A stretch of DNA of 64,000 nucleotides, from the NCBI GenBank assembly GCA_947561585.1, contig CANNZV010003198.1, forward strand, positions 1 to 64,000. The letters run 5' to 3'. A program made the position numbers and the translations under genes. The DNA is from Caprella mutica (lineage: Eukaryota > Arthropoda > Malacostraca > Amphipoda > Caprellidae). The notes below the pieces were generated by a model, which ran no database searches, was not told the origin of the DNA, and worked only from the letters and a program-made list of their open reading frames with translations. This document shows positions 1 through 10,859 of this stretch, one piece after another. Within the stretch, counting starts at the first letter, position 1. Each line of letters opens with the position of its first letter.

Positions 1-1072
1 ATAGTACATCATCACAGTGACTCTTTTCTCTGATAGTACATCATCACAGTGACTCTTTTCTCTGATAGTACATCACACAGTGACTCTTTTCTCTGATAGT
101 ACATCATCACAGTGACTCTTTTCTCTGATAGTACATCATCACAGTGACTCTTTTCTCTGATAGTACATCATCACAGTGACTCTTTTCTCTGATAGTACAT
201 CATCACAGTGACTCTTTTCTCTGATAGTACATCATCACAGTGACTCTTTTCTCTGATAGTACATCATCACAGTGACTCTTTTCTCTGATAGTACATCACA
301 CAGTGACTCTTTTCTCTGATAGTACATCATCACAGTGACTCTTTTCTCTGATAGTACATCATCACAGTGACTCTTTTCCCTGATAGAACATCATCACAGT
401 GACTCTTTTCTCTGATAGTACATCATCACAGTGACTCTTTTCTCTGATAGTACATCATCACAGTGACTCTTTTCTCTGATAGTACATCATCACAGTGACT
501 CTTTTCTCTGGTAGTACATCATCACAGTGACTCTTTTCTCTGATAGTACATCATCACAGTGACTCTTTTCTCTGATAGTACATCATCACAGTGACTCTGT
601 TCTCTGATAGTACATCATCACAGTGACTCTTTTCTATGATAGTACATCATCACAGTGACTCTGTTCTCTGATAGTACATCATTACAGAGACTCTTTTCTC
701 TGATAGTACATCATCACAGTGACTCTGTTCTCTGATAGTACATCATCACAGTGACTCTTTTCTATGATAGTACATCATCACAGTGACTCTGTTCTCTGAT
801 AGTACATCATTACAGAGACTCTTTTCTCTGATAGTACATCATCACAGTGACTCTTTTCTATGATAGTACATCATCACAGTGACTCTGTTCTCTGATAGTA
901 CATCATCACAGTGACTCTTTTCTCTGATAGTACATCATCACAGTGACTCTTTTCTCTGATAGTACATCATCACAGTGACTCTGTTCTCTGATAGTACATC
1001 ATCACAGTGACTCTGTTCTCTGATAGTACATCATCACAGTGACTCTGTTCTCTGATAGTACATCATTCCAAC
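1..1072. repeat. 32-bp minisatellite, locus A (about 33 copies)
   Basis: Head-to-tail copies of a 32-bp unit built around atagtacatcatcacagtga followed by ctcttttctctg. The array runs off the left edge of the window. Sequence variants are themselves periodic: a 31-bp unit with catcacacag recurs 223 bp apart, and the cattacagaga variant recurs 128 bp (four units) apart, so blocks of units were copied together. The same unit forms arrays at 55172-55690 (same orientation) and 60288-61264 (inverted). No coding role is visible. Confidence 0.98.
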
Positions 1073-1290
1073 CATATCTCATATTTACGACGATGACATT
1101 TATTTGAGTTCCAACCTAAAAATTTTTTTACGGTGATAGTTACACGAGTACTAACACTATCTCTTATTTACTGTGATTCGTTTTTGTAATTTACAGTAGT
1201 CCGAACCGTATCTCTTATGTACAATGGTAGTAACAGGAGTGCTGATCCTAAATCATATTTACGGTGATAGTTACAGGAGTACCAAATATA
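1073..1290. repeat. Degenerate ~42-bp tandem repeat (about 5 copies)
   Basis: Five diverged copies of a unit around atctcatatttacggtgatag, followed by tacaggagtaccaac. It directly abuts the 32-bp array but the units are unrelated. The high divergence between copies suggests an older array. Confidence 0.7.
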
Positions 1291-1349
1291 TATATTTTTA
1301 TTTGCTATCTAATAGTATCAGGGATACAATTGATTGATCAGGTACAATA

Positions 1350-1565
1350 GATTATCCTAACCACAGTTATAGCACTAGCTCGCTTAATACCCAATCTGTT
1401 TCGTATCAGTGGCTCACCCAGTGCCAGAAGTCTCTTCATTATAGTGGACCAAAGTTGTGGAATGCGCTCCCCTCAGATTTGAAAAATGCCTCAACTGTCA
1501 ATTCATTTAAGAAAAAATACAGGGTGTTTTTACTCAGTAAATATGTCTCTTCAGAGACGCACTAA
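1350..1565 (+). pseudogene. Non-LTR retrotransposon reverse transcriptase, C-terminal remnant
   Basis: An open frame of 71 codons ends at TAA 1563-1565 and reads ...SLHYSGPKLWNALP, then SDLKNASTVNSFKKKYR. The 'GPKLWNxLP...SFKKxY' signature is typical of the extreme C-terminus of reverse transcriptases from CR1/L2/jockey-like non-LTR elements. An in-frame stop lies just upstream and no polymerase core is present, so this is a 5'-truncated insertion, the usual outcome of target-primed reverse transcription. The clade assignment is inference; the RT identity is well supported by the motif. Confidence 0.8.
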
Positions 1566-1862
1566 ATAGTTTTGATAAATCATGTTTCTGTTCTCATTAC
1601 TTTAGTACTGTTTGCTGATTGTTATTTGTGATACATCGCTAAACAGTTTAATTGTTGCCCGAAAAGTTTTTACGAACTTAGATATGGGATTGAATTTAGA
1701 AAATTTATATATAAATTTTATTTACATATGTTATGTAGGATATTACTTTAGAATTTTTTTTATTATTTTTTTTAATGTATGTAGAAAATGCTTTTCTTTT
1801 GTAATTCTTGTATTTCTTTTATTCAATAAAGATTATCATACTATCATACTATCACTATCACT
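1566..1862 (+). mobile_element. Probable 3' UTR and tail of the non-LTR element
   Basis: An AT-rich stretch follows the RT stop and ends with AATAAA at 1825-1830 and a short tail of tatcatac/tatcac repeats (1831-1862). Simple-repeat tails of this kind are common at the 3' ends of CR1/L2-like elements. The open frame inside it (from 1612) is low-complexity and not considered a gene. Confidence 0.5.
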
Positions 1863-2269
1863 TTTTCAATATACATTTATTTTAAATCTGAATACAGATT
1901 AGGTTTTTCTAAGATTCAAGTAGGTATTCAATAGTGGATAACAGAGGCTAAAGACTATCAATAATACAGTCTAGAAATGAAACAAAAGGCATTAATCTGC
2001 AGTTTAAGCCACTCTGTCTTAGAAAGCATCCCACTGGAAAGCAATATTATTTATGTGTACTGCTGATTAGGCCACTCTGTCTCTAAGACATCTATAGGCC
2101 GCTATGAGGTTCAATAATCAGTTGAGCCCCTTTGCCAGTTTTGAACCCTGATGTGTGGGTTAGGACACTCTGCATATTTTCCCTCCATTTTATTTATTAT
2201 ACTTATTGCCTTCGCAGAATGCGGTAAGGTCATATTTTACCCATTATTTTTTTTTTATTTTTTTTTTAT

Positions 2270-2800
2270 TTATCATCTTGATATTCGCTCAACTAAAAAG
2301 TGTTCAACAAAATTGCCTGCAATTTGGTGAAACGTTTGGTCCATGTCCAATGACCTGCTGGCAGAATTTTGGGAGTAACCCGGTCAAAGGTCAAGGTCAT
2401 GGTCAATTATAACTTAAAAAGTATTGAACCATATTGCATGAAACTTGGTGGGATGATTGGTCAATATACAGGAACCATTTTATTAGATTTTGGGAAAGGT
2501 CAAAGATCAAGGTCAAGGCCATTTGTAACTCAACAATTAAAAAAACATTCAACCAAATTGTCTGAAATTTGATGGTACAATAATTGGTCAATGTCAAGGA
2601 ACCATCTGGTAGAGCTTTGGGAGCGATCTGGTCAAAGGTCAAGGTCAAGGCATTTATAACTAAATAACACAAAAAGAATTGAACCATATTGCATGAAACT
2701 TGGTGGGACGATTGGATATTATCCAGTTAACAGTTTATTATATTTTATGAGAGAACGGGTCAAAGCGGTGGCGAAGGTATGTGCTCTACCAAGTGCACAG
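2270..2800. repeat. Degenerate ~115-bp repeat with GGTCAAAGGTCAAGGTCA blocks
   Basis: Three to four diverged copies, each with a 'ttgaaccatattgcatgaaa' type segment, a 'gattggtcaat' segment and a block of AGGTCA direct repeats (around 2385-2400, 2499-2518 and 2632-2648). It ends near 2790 with 'gcgaaggtatgtgctctac'. Probably an interspersed element rather than a gene; the open frames across it on both strands are chance. AGGTCA is the nuclear-receptor half-site, but function is not implied. Confidence 0.6.
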
Positions 2801-2819
2801 AATCTAGATATATTTTCTT

Positions 2820-3262
2820 TTTGGACTTGTCCGAAAATGTAGAACGTACCATGAAATGGCTTGAAACTTTAGTACTCTTCTTCCAAAATTTTTTCATAGA
2901 GCAAAAAATTGCTGTTTGTTCAATGTAACACAATAATTATAGAAATCTAAGTATCTATTAATTACTCACCTATACTGAGTGAGAGTTAAACTATGGTTAG
3001 ATTTTAAAACATTTAATAATTTCACAACTTTAAACTTTCATCACAGTTACAAACATTGAGACACTGTTTAATAATAGGCTTATATAGAACTCTAAATCTA
3101 AAACAAATTTTCTTTCATTATAACTCATAGAAAATATTATATATAATCAAGGAGTGACAATTATAAATTTCTTGTTACTTTTCCTCGCTTTAGTAACTGT
3201 TTGGTAATTAAACTGAGTTTTGATTTGGTAATTAAAGCGGGAAATGCCTGTACCATATTATA
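2820..3262. other. AT-rich spacer
   Basis: No open frame, tandem repeat or recognisable element seen. Confidence 0.5.
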
Positions 3263-3264
3263 TA

Positions 3265-4195
3265 CCGAGTAGGCAAAAAGTTACTTTACCATTTTCAAAT
3301 TATATTACGCACAAACCAAAAATGATAAAAATCTTTAGTAAACGACCAATGAAAGAAGAATTTTTGAAGTTTCAGTAGATATAAACCGAAATCACTATTC
3401 GACATAAGATTCCAAATATTTCAAACACACGTTTTAATGTGTGAAATCGTAAAGCTCTAAAAATGACTAATTTCAACATGGAAGAAAGAGGCTCAATTTG
3501 TTGAATATTATTTTCAACAAAATGGATCATTTTCTGGAGTAATCTTCACTAAGGAAATGTTTTATCAGAAATGTTAATAATTTAAATCTGCATTCTTGCC
3601 TTGGCAGAAAATTCAGACGAACGTGATCATGTGCTGACAAAATGCGAACTGGAACATCGAAGTCATCTCGCACTGAAGAGAAAGTATTGTACTCGATTTA
3701 AAATTGTCTTGCACCTCACTACGGCGCATATTAAAGAGGCAAAATTATATATCATAACAAAATTAGATTGATACCAGAATTACAGGTCATATACCACTAA
3801 AAACAAAAAGAACTCATATGATAGCATTTATGAATTTGGTAACCGACGAATTATTCAGATGAATATCCTATTTATATCAGTGGACACGTGAGTAAACAGA
3901 ACTGTAGATTTTGGAACATAGTTAATACCCAAATTGTTCATGAACATCTATTCCATTCACAGAAAGTAACTGTCTGGTGCTGATTATCCAGCTCTAAATT
4001 CTTTGGGCCTTAATATTTCTTTGAAGATGATGGGAGGACTGCTACAGCTTGAATAATAATGGAAGCCATTTGAATATTTTTTAAATAAAAATCTCAAATT
4101 TTTTCTTCCATTTGCAGTTTACTATGAACATATATCTTTTATAGTTTTTGCGTAATAAAATTTTAAAATGGTAAAGTGACTTTTGTCCCATCCGG
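3265..4195 (+). mobile_element. Decayed mariner-like (IS630/Tc1) element with TIRs and TA duplication
   Basis: The left end ccgagtaggcaaaaagttac continues with tttaccattttcaaattatattacgca. It is matched in reverse complement by the right end (ccggatgggacaaaagtcac, then tttaccattttaaaattttattacgca). TA dinucleotides flank both ends (3263-3264 and 4196-4197), the standard target of this superfamily. At 931 bp it is shorter than a full element, so it has internal deletions. It carries the transposase remnant at 3480-4080. Confidence 0.85.
3480..4080 (+). pseudogene. Mariner-like transposase remnant
   Basis: Multiple frames and stops, but islands are legible. Near 3495 a frame reads VEYYFQQNGS (N-terminal helix-turn-helix region). 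At 3876-3983 a frame reads ISGHVSKQNCRFW, followed by HEHLFHSQKVTVWC and a stop. That island matches the 'GYVNKQNCRxW...HPxKVTVWC' block that follows the first catalytic Asp in one insect mariner-like lineage; the next segment (near 4000) resembles GPYFFED. The first Asp region and the C-terminal third are missing or unreadable. Inactive relic. Confidence 0.8.
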
Positions 4196-4199
4196 TATT

Positions 4200-5129
4200 A
4201 ATTAAAGCCAAGGATTGCAATTTAATGCACTCTATAAAATAGGAACCTATAATTATCTTGAAGGAGCAGTAATTAAACATTTATGCAATTTTTTTTCGTT
4301 TGCTATTGAATAAATGAAGGAACATTAAAATAGTATATATGTAAAATGTTATTATTAAATATCAGATTAAAAATATACAATTAATTAAATTCCAACTGCA
4401 GCGCCATCTACTGACGAAATTTCAGACACACCATAAATGGTAGAGCGCATGCGCCCTTTGGTCTATTTATATTTTTGTTCAAGTTTCCTTTATATTAAAA
4501 GTAAATTAATTTTACTTTATAGAGAAAAATTATTATTAATTATCCTGGAATTATATCCTAGTTCGATTTATAACTATATTCCAGTGAAGTCACAGTTACA
4601 TGCATATAATATAATTCAATTTTTTTCTATTGTTTGTAATATTGCAGACAAGTTTATGTCTAACTGTATAGACACAATATTTTTCTCTACAAAAAGTGAC
4701 AATATTTAAATTAGGCGAATTTCCCTTTTAAATATCTAGCTAAATAATTCCTCTAGTAAATTAGATTAATAAATTGTTATAATAAACGCGACTCTTAATC
4801 AAGATGTAATTGATACGGAAACATTTATGAATGAATAAATAATAAAATAATATTCTAATAACTATACCGCGGTGTCATAGTGACACTATTATGATTTGTT
4901 CTATGAATATATAATGTGTAATGATTTTATAATTCACTATAATAATATACATTATTTTGCTTTACTTATAGGTGCTTTTAATATTTGTTAACAATATTAT
5001 TTATGTTGAGTATAATACAGTTTTATTCAATTTAGTCATTAGTTTCCGTTGAATAGTATTTTGCAGCATTCACAACATGTACATGTTATGCTTTTACTGC
5101 GAATTGTAAGGTTCGTCCAGTTAACATTA
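4200..5129. other. AT-rich spacer
   Basis: Very AT-rich. The 90-codon frame starting near 4437 is rich in Ile, Leu, Tyr and Ser, as expected of translated AT-rich DNA, and is not called. Apart from the motif at 4401-4414, nothing is recognised. Confidence 0.5.
4401..4414 (-). promoter_or_regulatory. Possible CTCF-type motif
   Basis: On the minus strand the sequence reads tcagtagatggcgc, matching 13 of 14 positions of the CTCF core consensus CCASYAGRKGGCRS. A weaker relative (gatagatggcgttg) lies near 11223. It is a motif match only. It could also be part of an unrecognised repeat, since 'agatggcgctg' is common in dispersed insect repeats. Confidence 0.25.
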
Positions 5130-5181
5130 TACAGGGTGTCTCAAAAAGAAAGGCAACCGAACTTATTATATCCTTAATCAT

Positions 5182-5285
5182 GTAACAATTGTAAACAAAT
5201 AACAATTATGAACAAATGACAATTTTGAACAAATAACAATTGTGAACAAATATTAATTGTGAACAAATAACAATTATTATATCCT
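5182..5285. repeat. 17-bp tandem repeat (about 5-6 copies)
   Basis: Copies of aacaattgtgaacaaat inside the composite MITE. Confidence 0.8.
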
Positions 5286-5324
5286 TAATAACAATTGTGA
5301 ATTTTTTTTCTTATTTCAATCAAG

Positions 5325-5475
5325 GCTTGTCCAAACACATCAGTGATCTGTCCGGTCCGTCTCCTCTCAGTGCTTCAGAGTCAGTGGAAAAATATATCGT
5401 TACATTAATTTCAACGGACCTATTCACACAGTACCGACTCCTCTCAGTGCTAAAAATTTCAAAGAGGAGCCGAAA
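5325..5475. mobile_element. Relic of the 'tcaccgatatctgtccgg' MITE family
   Basis: The core from 'tcagtggaaaaatatatcgt' through 'caacggacctattcacacag' is nearly the same as in the complete copy at 24392-24595. The inverted ends are mostly eroded here. Confidence 0.7.
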
Positions 5476-5601
5476 ACAAGCCTTTACAGCTGCATAATTA
5501 CGTAGACTGGATACAGGCATACTTCTAATATAAACTTTCGTCCATAGAAGTTGTGGACTAAGACCAAATCCTCAAACCAAGGTGACAAGAATCACTAACA
5601 G

Positions 5602-5834
5602 TAAGCCCCCCTTCACACTTGCGTTTCTCAGCGCCGCCTTTAAAAAAATGTTCATGGCAAAAAGTTTAGCTGCAGTTGATTTTAACGTAGCACTTCACAC
5701 TTGCGTTCGAAAAAACGCTGTTTAAAAAAGGGGCAGGTGGGAAGTGCTCCGTTAAAATCAATTGCAGCTAAACTTTTTGCCATGAGCATTTTTTAAAAGG
5801 CGGCGTTGTGAAACGCAAGTGTGAAGGGGGCCTA
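5602..5834. mobile_element. Hairpin MITE, copy 1 ('cttcacacttgcg' family)
   Basis: The two halves are near-complete inverted repeats: cccccttcacacttgcgttt ... tttagctgcagttgatttta on the left, mirrored on the right, with a short centre around 5720. A second copy is at 49310-49543. It has no coding capacity and could fold into a long stem. Target duplication is not clear, so the superfamily is unassigned. Confidence 0.8.
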
Positions 5835-5870
5835 ATTTCTTCGGTTGCCTTTTTTCTGAGACACACTGTA

Positions 5871-6719
5871 CACTCACTCGGTGTAAAAGAATTTGATTAT
5901 AACTTGGAAAAGGTTCACTGCGGGGGTTTAACCCCTGGTGCGAATGTTAACACCTGCAGTAAATATTTCATAATTACTTTCTGTGTTCCAGTCATTAATA
6001 TTCTAACTTTATATCAATTTCAGATAAAAGAAAGTTTAGAATATATATACATACATATCAATTAGCAGCAAATTTAATATCAGTATCTTTAATTTAATAA
6101 TCAATTGTGGTGATATTAGTCAAATTTAAATCTTTGCTATAATAAAGTAAAATTTAGTTTGAGTTAATATTTAGTACAATTAATTAATTTAAAATAGAAA
6201 TACTATTTTGCAGGCTAGATACATTTACTGTAGTGAATGGATTATTAAGGTATATTATTTAATTTTAATACTTTTAATTCTTTCTTGGCTATAACTATTC
6301 AAAATGGTTTTAAAAAGTAGTATTACTGCTTCAGTCCATTGTATTTAAATTGTAGCTTTTAATTACAAAGTACATAAATGATGGAAATTTTTTTTCATTA
6401 TCTCTCCATTTTATTACTAATATATTTTAAATAAAATACTGGTACTAAATACCGTAGACTATATTACATTTTCACTAACAAAAATGAATATAATAAATAC
6501 TATATTTATTATACATTAAATGATGAATCACGCCAAATCATTCAACGTAACTTGATATTATAGCAAAATAAATAAAATTATGATACATACTTACAATACA
6601 TTTTACATGAATTTTTATTAATTAAGCTTATTTAATACACTATATAATATAAATACCGATCAATGTAAGATAGAATTATATGGATATGAATTGAAATAAT
6701 AGTTAGATAGTAATTGTTA
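5871..6719. other. AT-rich spacer
   Basis: No gene, repeat array or transposon recognised between the composite MITE and the maT element. Confidence 0.5.
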
Positions 6720-6721
6720 TA

Positions 6722-7979
6722 CAGGGTGGGACGTAAGTTTGGAAGCAATTTTTCAAACATTAATATAATTCTTAAAAATAAGTTCCTAAGTAGGTGATAG
6801 GGTTTGAACTATAGTAGAGACACTACATTATGACGTGGAAGTGTTATTTTTTACAAAAATTTAGTCAATTCAAAAATGTCAGACAAAAGAGAAGCCATTA
6901 TTGCTCTACACCGTGCCGGGGAGTTAGATTCCGTCATTTCAAAGACTCTCTCAATAGCGAGATCGACTGTTTGGAAGTGTGTGAAGCGTTTTAATGAGAG
7001 AGGAGACTTGACTGATCGTCCAAGAAGTGGTAGACCACGCTCACAACGCACCAAACAACTGATAAAATGTGCCCGAGAGAAGATCAGGAGGAACCCGAAA
7101 AGGTCAATACGATTGTTAGCCAAAACAGCTAATGCGAGTCCCAGAACAATGAGAAGAGTTGTCAAAGAAGACCTAAAGATGTCCTCTTTCACCCTCCAAA
7201 AGAGACAGACTCTGTCAGAAGCTGTAAAGAAAAAGAGATTGGAGAGAAGCAAAGCACTTCTGAGAGAATTGAAGTCTGGCACGGCTGGTGAAATTGTTTG
7301 GTCTGACGAAAAAATTTTCACAGTGGAAATGGCTCACAACCGGAGGAATGACAGAATAATTGGTAAAAGTGCAAAAGACATCCCATACAACCAAAAAACT
7401 GTCGACAGAACTAAGAAACCTGCTTCAGTAATGGTCTGGGCCGCCATTTCAGAAACTTGGAGATCTCGTTTAATTTTTGTGGAACAAGGCGCCAAAATCA
7501 ATGCTAAATGTTATATTGAGAATATTTTGACGCCAATGTTGGAGTCAGCTAAGGATCACTTCGGTAATGACACTCTATGGACATTTCAGCAAGACGGCGC
7601 GACTTCACATACTGTAAATGTCACTCAAAACTGGTGCCATGACCATCTTCCACGGTTTTGGTCCAAAGAAATGTGGCCTCCCTGGTCCATTCTTGAATCA
7701 AAGGCCAGTGGTAAATTCCATCGCAGTGTGGATGATTTAAAGCGCTCGCTCCAGAGATCTTGGAAGGAAATTTCACAAGAACAGTTGCGTGCCGCAGTAG
7801 GAGTTCGGAGGAGATTTGAGGCTGTTATTAAAAACAAGGGGGGACATTTTGAATAAATTTATGATTTTTGAATTCTTAAAACCCTTATGTAATAATACAT
7901 AACTGTAAATTATTAAATATATTTTTCGTTGGATTATAATATGCACTTTCATTTGCTTCCAAACTTACGCCCCACCCTG
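6722..7979 (+). mobile_element. maT-like (DD37D) mariner element, copy 1
   Basis: A 1258-bp element with inverted ends: left cagggtgggacgtaagtttg then gaagcaa; right, in reverse complement, cagggtggggcgtaagtttg then gaagcaa, one mismatch in 27. TA flanks it at 6720-6721 and 7980-7981. It contains one intronless transposase frame (6876-7856). A second, more damaged copy is at 56177-57583. High similarity between the copies and intact ends suggest fairly recent activity, but this copy's own enzyme is predicted dead. Confidence 0.93.
6876..7856 (+). CDS. maT-like mariner transposase with the third catalytic Asp deleted
   Basis: A 326-residue DNA transposase that would bind the element's inverted ends and cut and rejoin DNA at TA sites. 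Residues ~1-100 form paired helix-turn-helix domains with a GRPR-type linker (SGRPRS, residues 51-56). The DDE/D core follows: first Asp in VWSDEK (D144), second in FQQDGATSH (D240). The third should lie in 'SxDxNPMDF' before VWSILES, but here MWPP joins directly to WSILES (~267-271). Compared with the copy at 57240-57285, 36 nt (12 codons) are missing in frame. In the other copy the second-to-third Asp spacing is 37, hence DD37D/maT. The reading frame is open but catalysis should be lost. ATG at 6876 is the first in frame after the left end. Confidence 0.92.
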   Translation: MSDKREAIIALHRAGELDSVISKTLSIARSTVWKCVKRFNERGDLTDRPRSGRPRSQRTKQLIKCAREKIRRNPKRSIRLLAKTANASPRTMRRVVKEDLKMSSFTLQKRQTLSEAVKKKRLERSKALLRELKSGTAGEIVWSDEKIFTVEMAHNRRNDRIIGKSAKDIPYNQKTVDRTKKPASVMVWAAISETWRSRLIFVEQGAKINAKCYIENILTPMLESAKDHFGNDTLWTFQQDGATSHTVNVTQNWCHDHLPRFWSKEMWPPWSILESKASGKFHRSVDDLKRSLQRSWKEISQEQLRAAVGVRRRFEAVIKNKGGHFE

Positions 7980-7981
7980 TA

Positions 7982-10060
7982 TATTATTAAATTTCTTTCC
8001 CATTTTAATTTTAATCATATTAAAGCATATTTTAAATAATTATAATATTGCTGTTAAATACTCTATTATGAATACAATTTTCGATCGTTCAAGAATACAG
8101 TAAATATAACTTGATGTAATTTAGTACATGGAAATATTATGAGACACGAAAAAGATTTGATATGATTTATTAAATACATGCTTAAAACATATTGTTACTG
8201 TAAATTTATAATACGTTTTAAATCTATTTAAATATTTATTGAATTTTACTATCCATTAAACTAATTTCAAATCAGCTGAATAATTTACATTGAAGATTAT
8301 ATAAAAGTATTACTTCATTAATTAAAATAAATAATTTCAAACTTTCTCGAACTACACATTGAATAAATTATAAAACTAACTCACAATATAATAAATAGTA
8401 CAATTTATTATTATTTTGCAGCAGAAGTAAAAAATAATATGTCTAAACTCTAAAGATATGGGATATAAATTACGGATTGTGGATGCTGTTTTCCTTGGAT
8501 TTTTAACAAGTTAGATATTGAAGTCATTTTTTATAAGCAATTTAGTTGAGATTTTAGTAATAAAATACCAATTTTAAACACCAGATTTTATCAATAAAAT
8601 AATAGTTTTAGAGTCAGATTTTGAAATGAAACAAGAGCAATATGTACTCATTTTATTTGTTTAATAAACTCTATGAGAAAACTTTTATAGTCGGTATTTA
8701 TTTAGTAAACAAAAAGAACATACGGACATGTTATCAGAATAAACCCTATAATTTACTGATAAAAATACTGATAGTATTTTTATTTTTACGCTATTGATTC
8801 AATAAATGAATATTGATGAGGTAATTTGGACAGGTAAGTACCAGCGTACGATAATAAGGCACTGCACGGCAATTCATCATAATCACCGACATCAATACCG
8901 ATAAAGCACCTGCACTGTGATTAATTAACGAAATTACCTGTCACTTTTTTATAATAAAAATTAATTTGGTTATTTTTGATTATCGATTGTAAGAAAATTA
9001 TCTGTCTAAATACAATCGTGATGTATTATTCAGTTAAATCACTTAATTATGGTTTATAATTCGTGTTTTAACAGAAAACTGGCAGTAATGTCTTGAATTA
9101 TAATATTTTATGATAAAATACAATCAATATTAATTTTATGAAACAGACGACATAAAACGATTTACCGATTATAAATTCTCCGACTATAGACTATTTGAAT
9201 TGTTTGTGTGTATATTTTATAATCATCGGTTTACACATATACTTATAATATATTTAAATATATACCTATTTTCTCGAAACTCAATATCAAATTAAAAAAT
9301 GATTTTACCATATCGGACACTGCATCATTAATTTTCCCAATTATTTATTTTAGCTGAAAAGTAACAGTTTTTCAACACTCGTGTATTTCTAGGTAAATTA
9401 TTCTAGTTTTCTATTTGTAAATTAATCACCCACTATACTTTTATTGATAATAATTTTCTTCATCATATATTTTCAAACTTTTAGTACTCCATTTTAAACA
9501 TGAAAAGATTGAAAAATATTATTCGCATGAATAAATTAATATATTGAGGAGTTTTCGTTCGAACTCCTGTACCTTCTTCGTCAGTTTAGAAATTGTAAAT
9601 TATAGTTCAGTTTCTGGTCACATGAATAAATTATATAATTTTCATTATTAGGATTAAGGGTAAATTCCATGTTTTAGAACGGTTCCGTATTTTTGATGAT
9701 GTTAGAAATAATTACAATTTAAATATTATTATTATATGATCGAAAACGTTGAACCGACCGATAACTTGAAACTTACATATATAAATAAACATTGTAAATT
9801 ACAATTTCTACTGCCGACGTTCCATTCACCTCGAAACCTATATTCGAATTTTAATACCTTATGATTATTATTATAAAAATTTATCCATTTAAATATAGAG
9901 TACTCTGAATGATATCTAATCATATATATCTAATACCCTCTTAGGATATTAAATCCTATATAAATCACACAATTTTCCATAATTAAAGGATCAGATTCCC
10001 TTATGTACATTCACATATACATCTTCAAAATACCTATTACTTTTCCTCGCCATTGACTGA
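7982..10060. other. Long AT-rich spacer
   Basis: About 2 kb with no convincing coding frame. A weak inverted match (aggtaattt near 8819 and its complement near 8930) might mark a worn MITE. Nothing else seen. Confidence 0.5.
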
Positions 10061-10147
10061 ACACTTCTTAGGTGTAATTTTTTCCCGGGTTAGCGGGGGA
10101 GAGAGGGTTGGAAGTCTGGTTGCTATAGCACCACAGAATGGTAGGGG

Positions 10148-10259
10148 CTTCACTAGTATGATCAATATACTGGTATACCATTAATACTAGTCACAATGAT
10201 TAGTACCATTAATACTAGTCACAATGAGTAATGGTATATCGATCATAACTGTAGTGAAC
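10148..10259. repeat. Imperfect palindrome with an internal direct repeat
   Basis: The left arm ttcactagtatgatcaatat...ggtataccatta pairs with the right arm taatggtatatcgatcata...gtagtgaa. The centre holds two copies of taccattaatactagtcaca. Probably a small MITE; no target duplication seen. Confidence 0.55.
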
Positions 10260-10768
10260 TATTAAAGCTTCTTTCTGACAGTTGTTTATGGAATATAATT
10301 CTATAGTTTTGTTTACGTAAAAGGGTAATTGGCAACTGTGATTGGAAAAAAATATTCGAAATTTAAGATTCATTTATTTAATTGAATTTTTATAAATTAA
10401 ATGAAACTTAATATCTTTATCGTTAAATATATTAGAGATATATTTTAGATATATTTAGATATATTTAAAGATATATTTATATATTAGAGATACATATTAA
10501 ATAAATTTAGAGATATTTTTTAATCACTATGAGATATGTAGATCTGAAACATAATATTGCTGTTTATACCACAGTCATGTGAAAAATGATGACAAATGGG
10601 AAGAGTTAGCGCTACACTCATCCAACAATAGGCAATGTTCTTTTTAAGCAAACTTTATTTTATCATAGTACATAGATAGTCATTCAAAACTATTCTCTAT
10701 GTGACATAACTTTGATTTACACCAACTTTATAAGGCGCTGTTGATAGAATGTCTGATTAACCCATTTT

Positions 10769-10843
10769 GTGACGGACGGACCGACCTCTATTGTGACGGA
10801 CAGACCGACCTAGTATGTCCCTATCTAATAATGTGACGGATAT
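10769..10843. repeat. Short tgacggac repeat
   Basis: Three imperfect copies of 'ttgtgacggacRgaccgacct'. Too small to classify. Confidence 0.5.
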
Positions 10844-10859
10844 GTAAGCATAACAAACG

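Larger units (their letters stand above)
5132..5868. mobile_element. Composite Tc1/mariner-type MITE
   Basis: The ends are inverted repeats: left cagggtgtctcaaaaagaaa then ggcaaccgaa; right, in reverse complement, cagtgtgtctcagaaaaaag then gcaaccgaa. TA flanks both ends (5130-5131, 5869-5870). No transposase is present. The interior holds a 17-bp mini-array (5182-5285), a relic related to the MITE at 24392-24595, and a hairpin MITE (5602-5834), so it is a nested composite. Confidence 0.8.

Noticed and set aside
4437..4709. 90-codon plus-strand frame
   Set aside because: Starts at ATG but is Ile/Leu/Tyr/Ser-rich, as expected of translated AT-rich DNA, with no domain.
5320..5520. Paired 66-codon frames on both strands
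   Set aside because: They fall in the MITE relic at 5325-5475 and reflect its sequence, not a gene.
6851..7321. 156-codon minus-strand frame opposite the transposase
   Set aside because: Shadow of the maT transposase on the other strand; the same shadow appears opposite copy 2 at 56414-56884.
8815..8945. MITE from the aggtaattt inverted match
   Set aside because: Only about 13 bases pair and the rest does not; chance is likely in AT-rich DNA.
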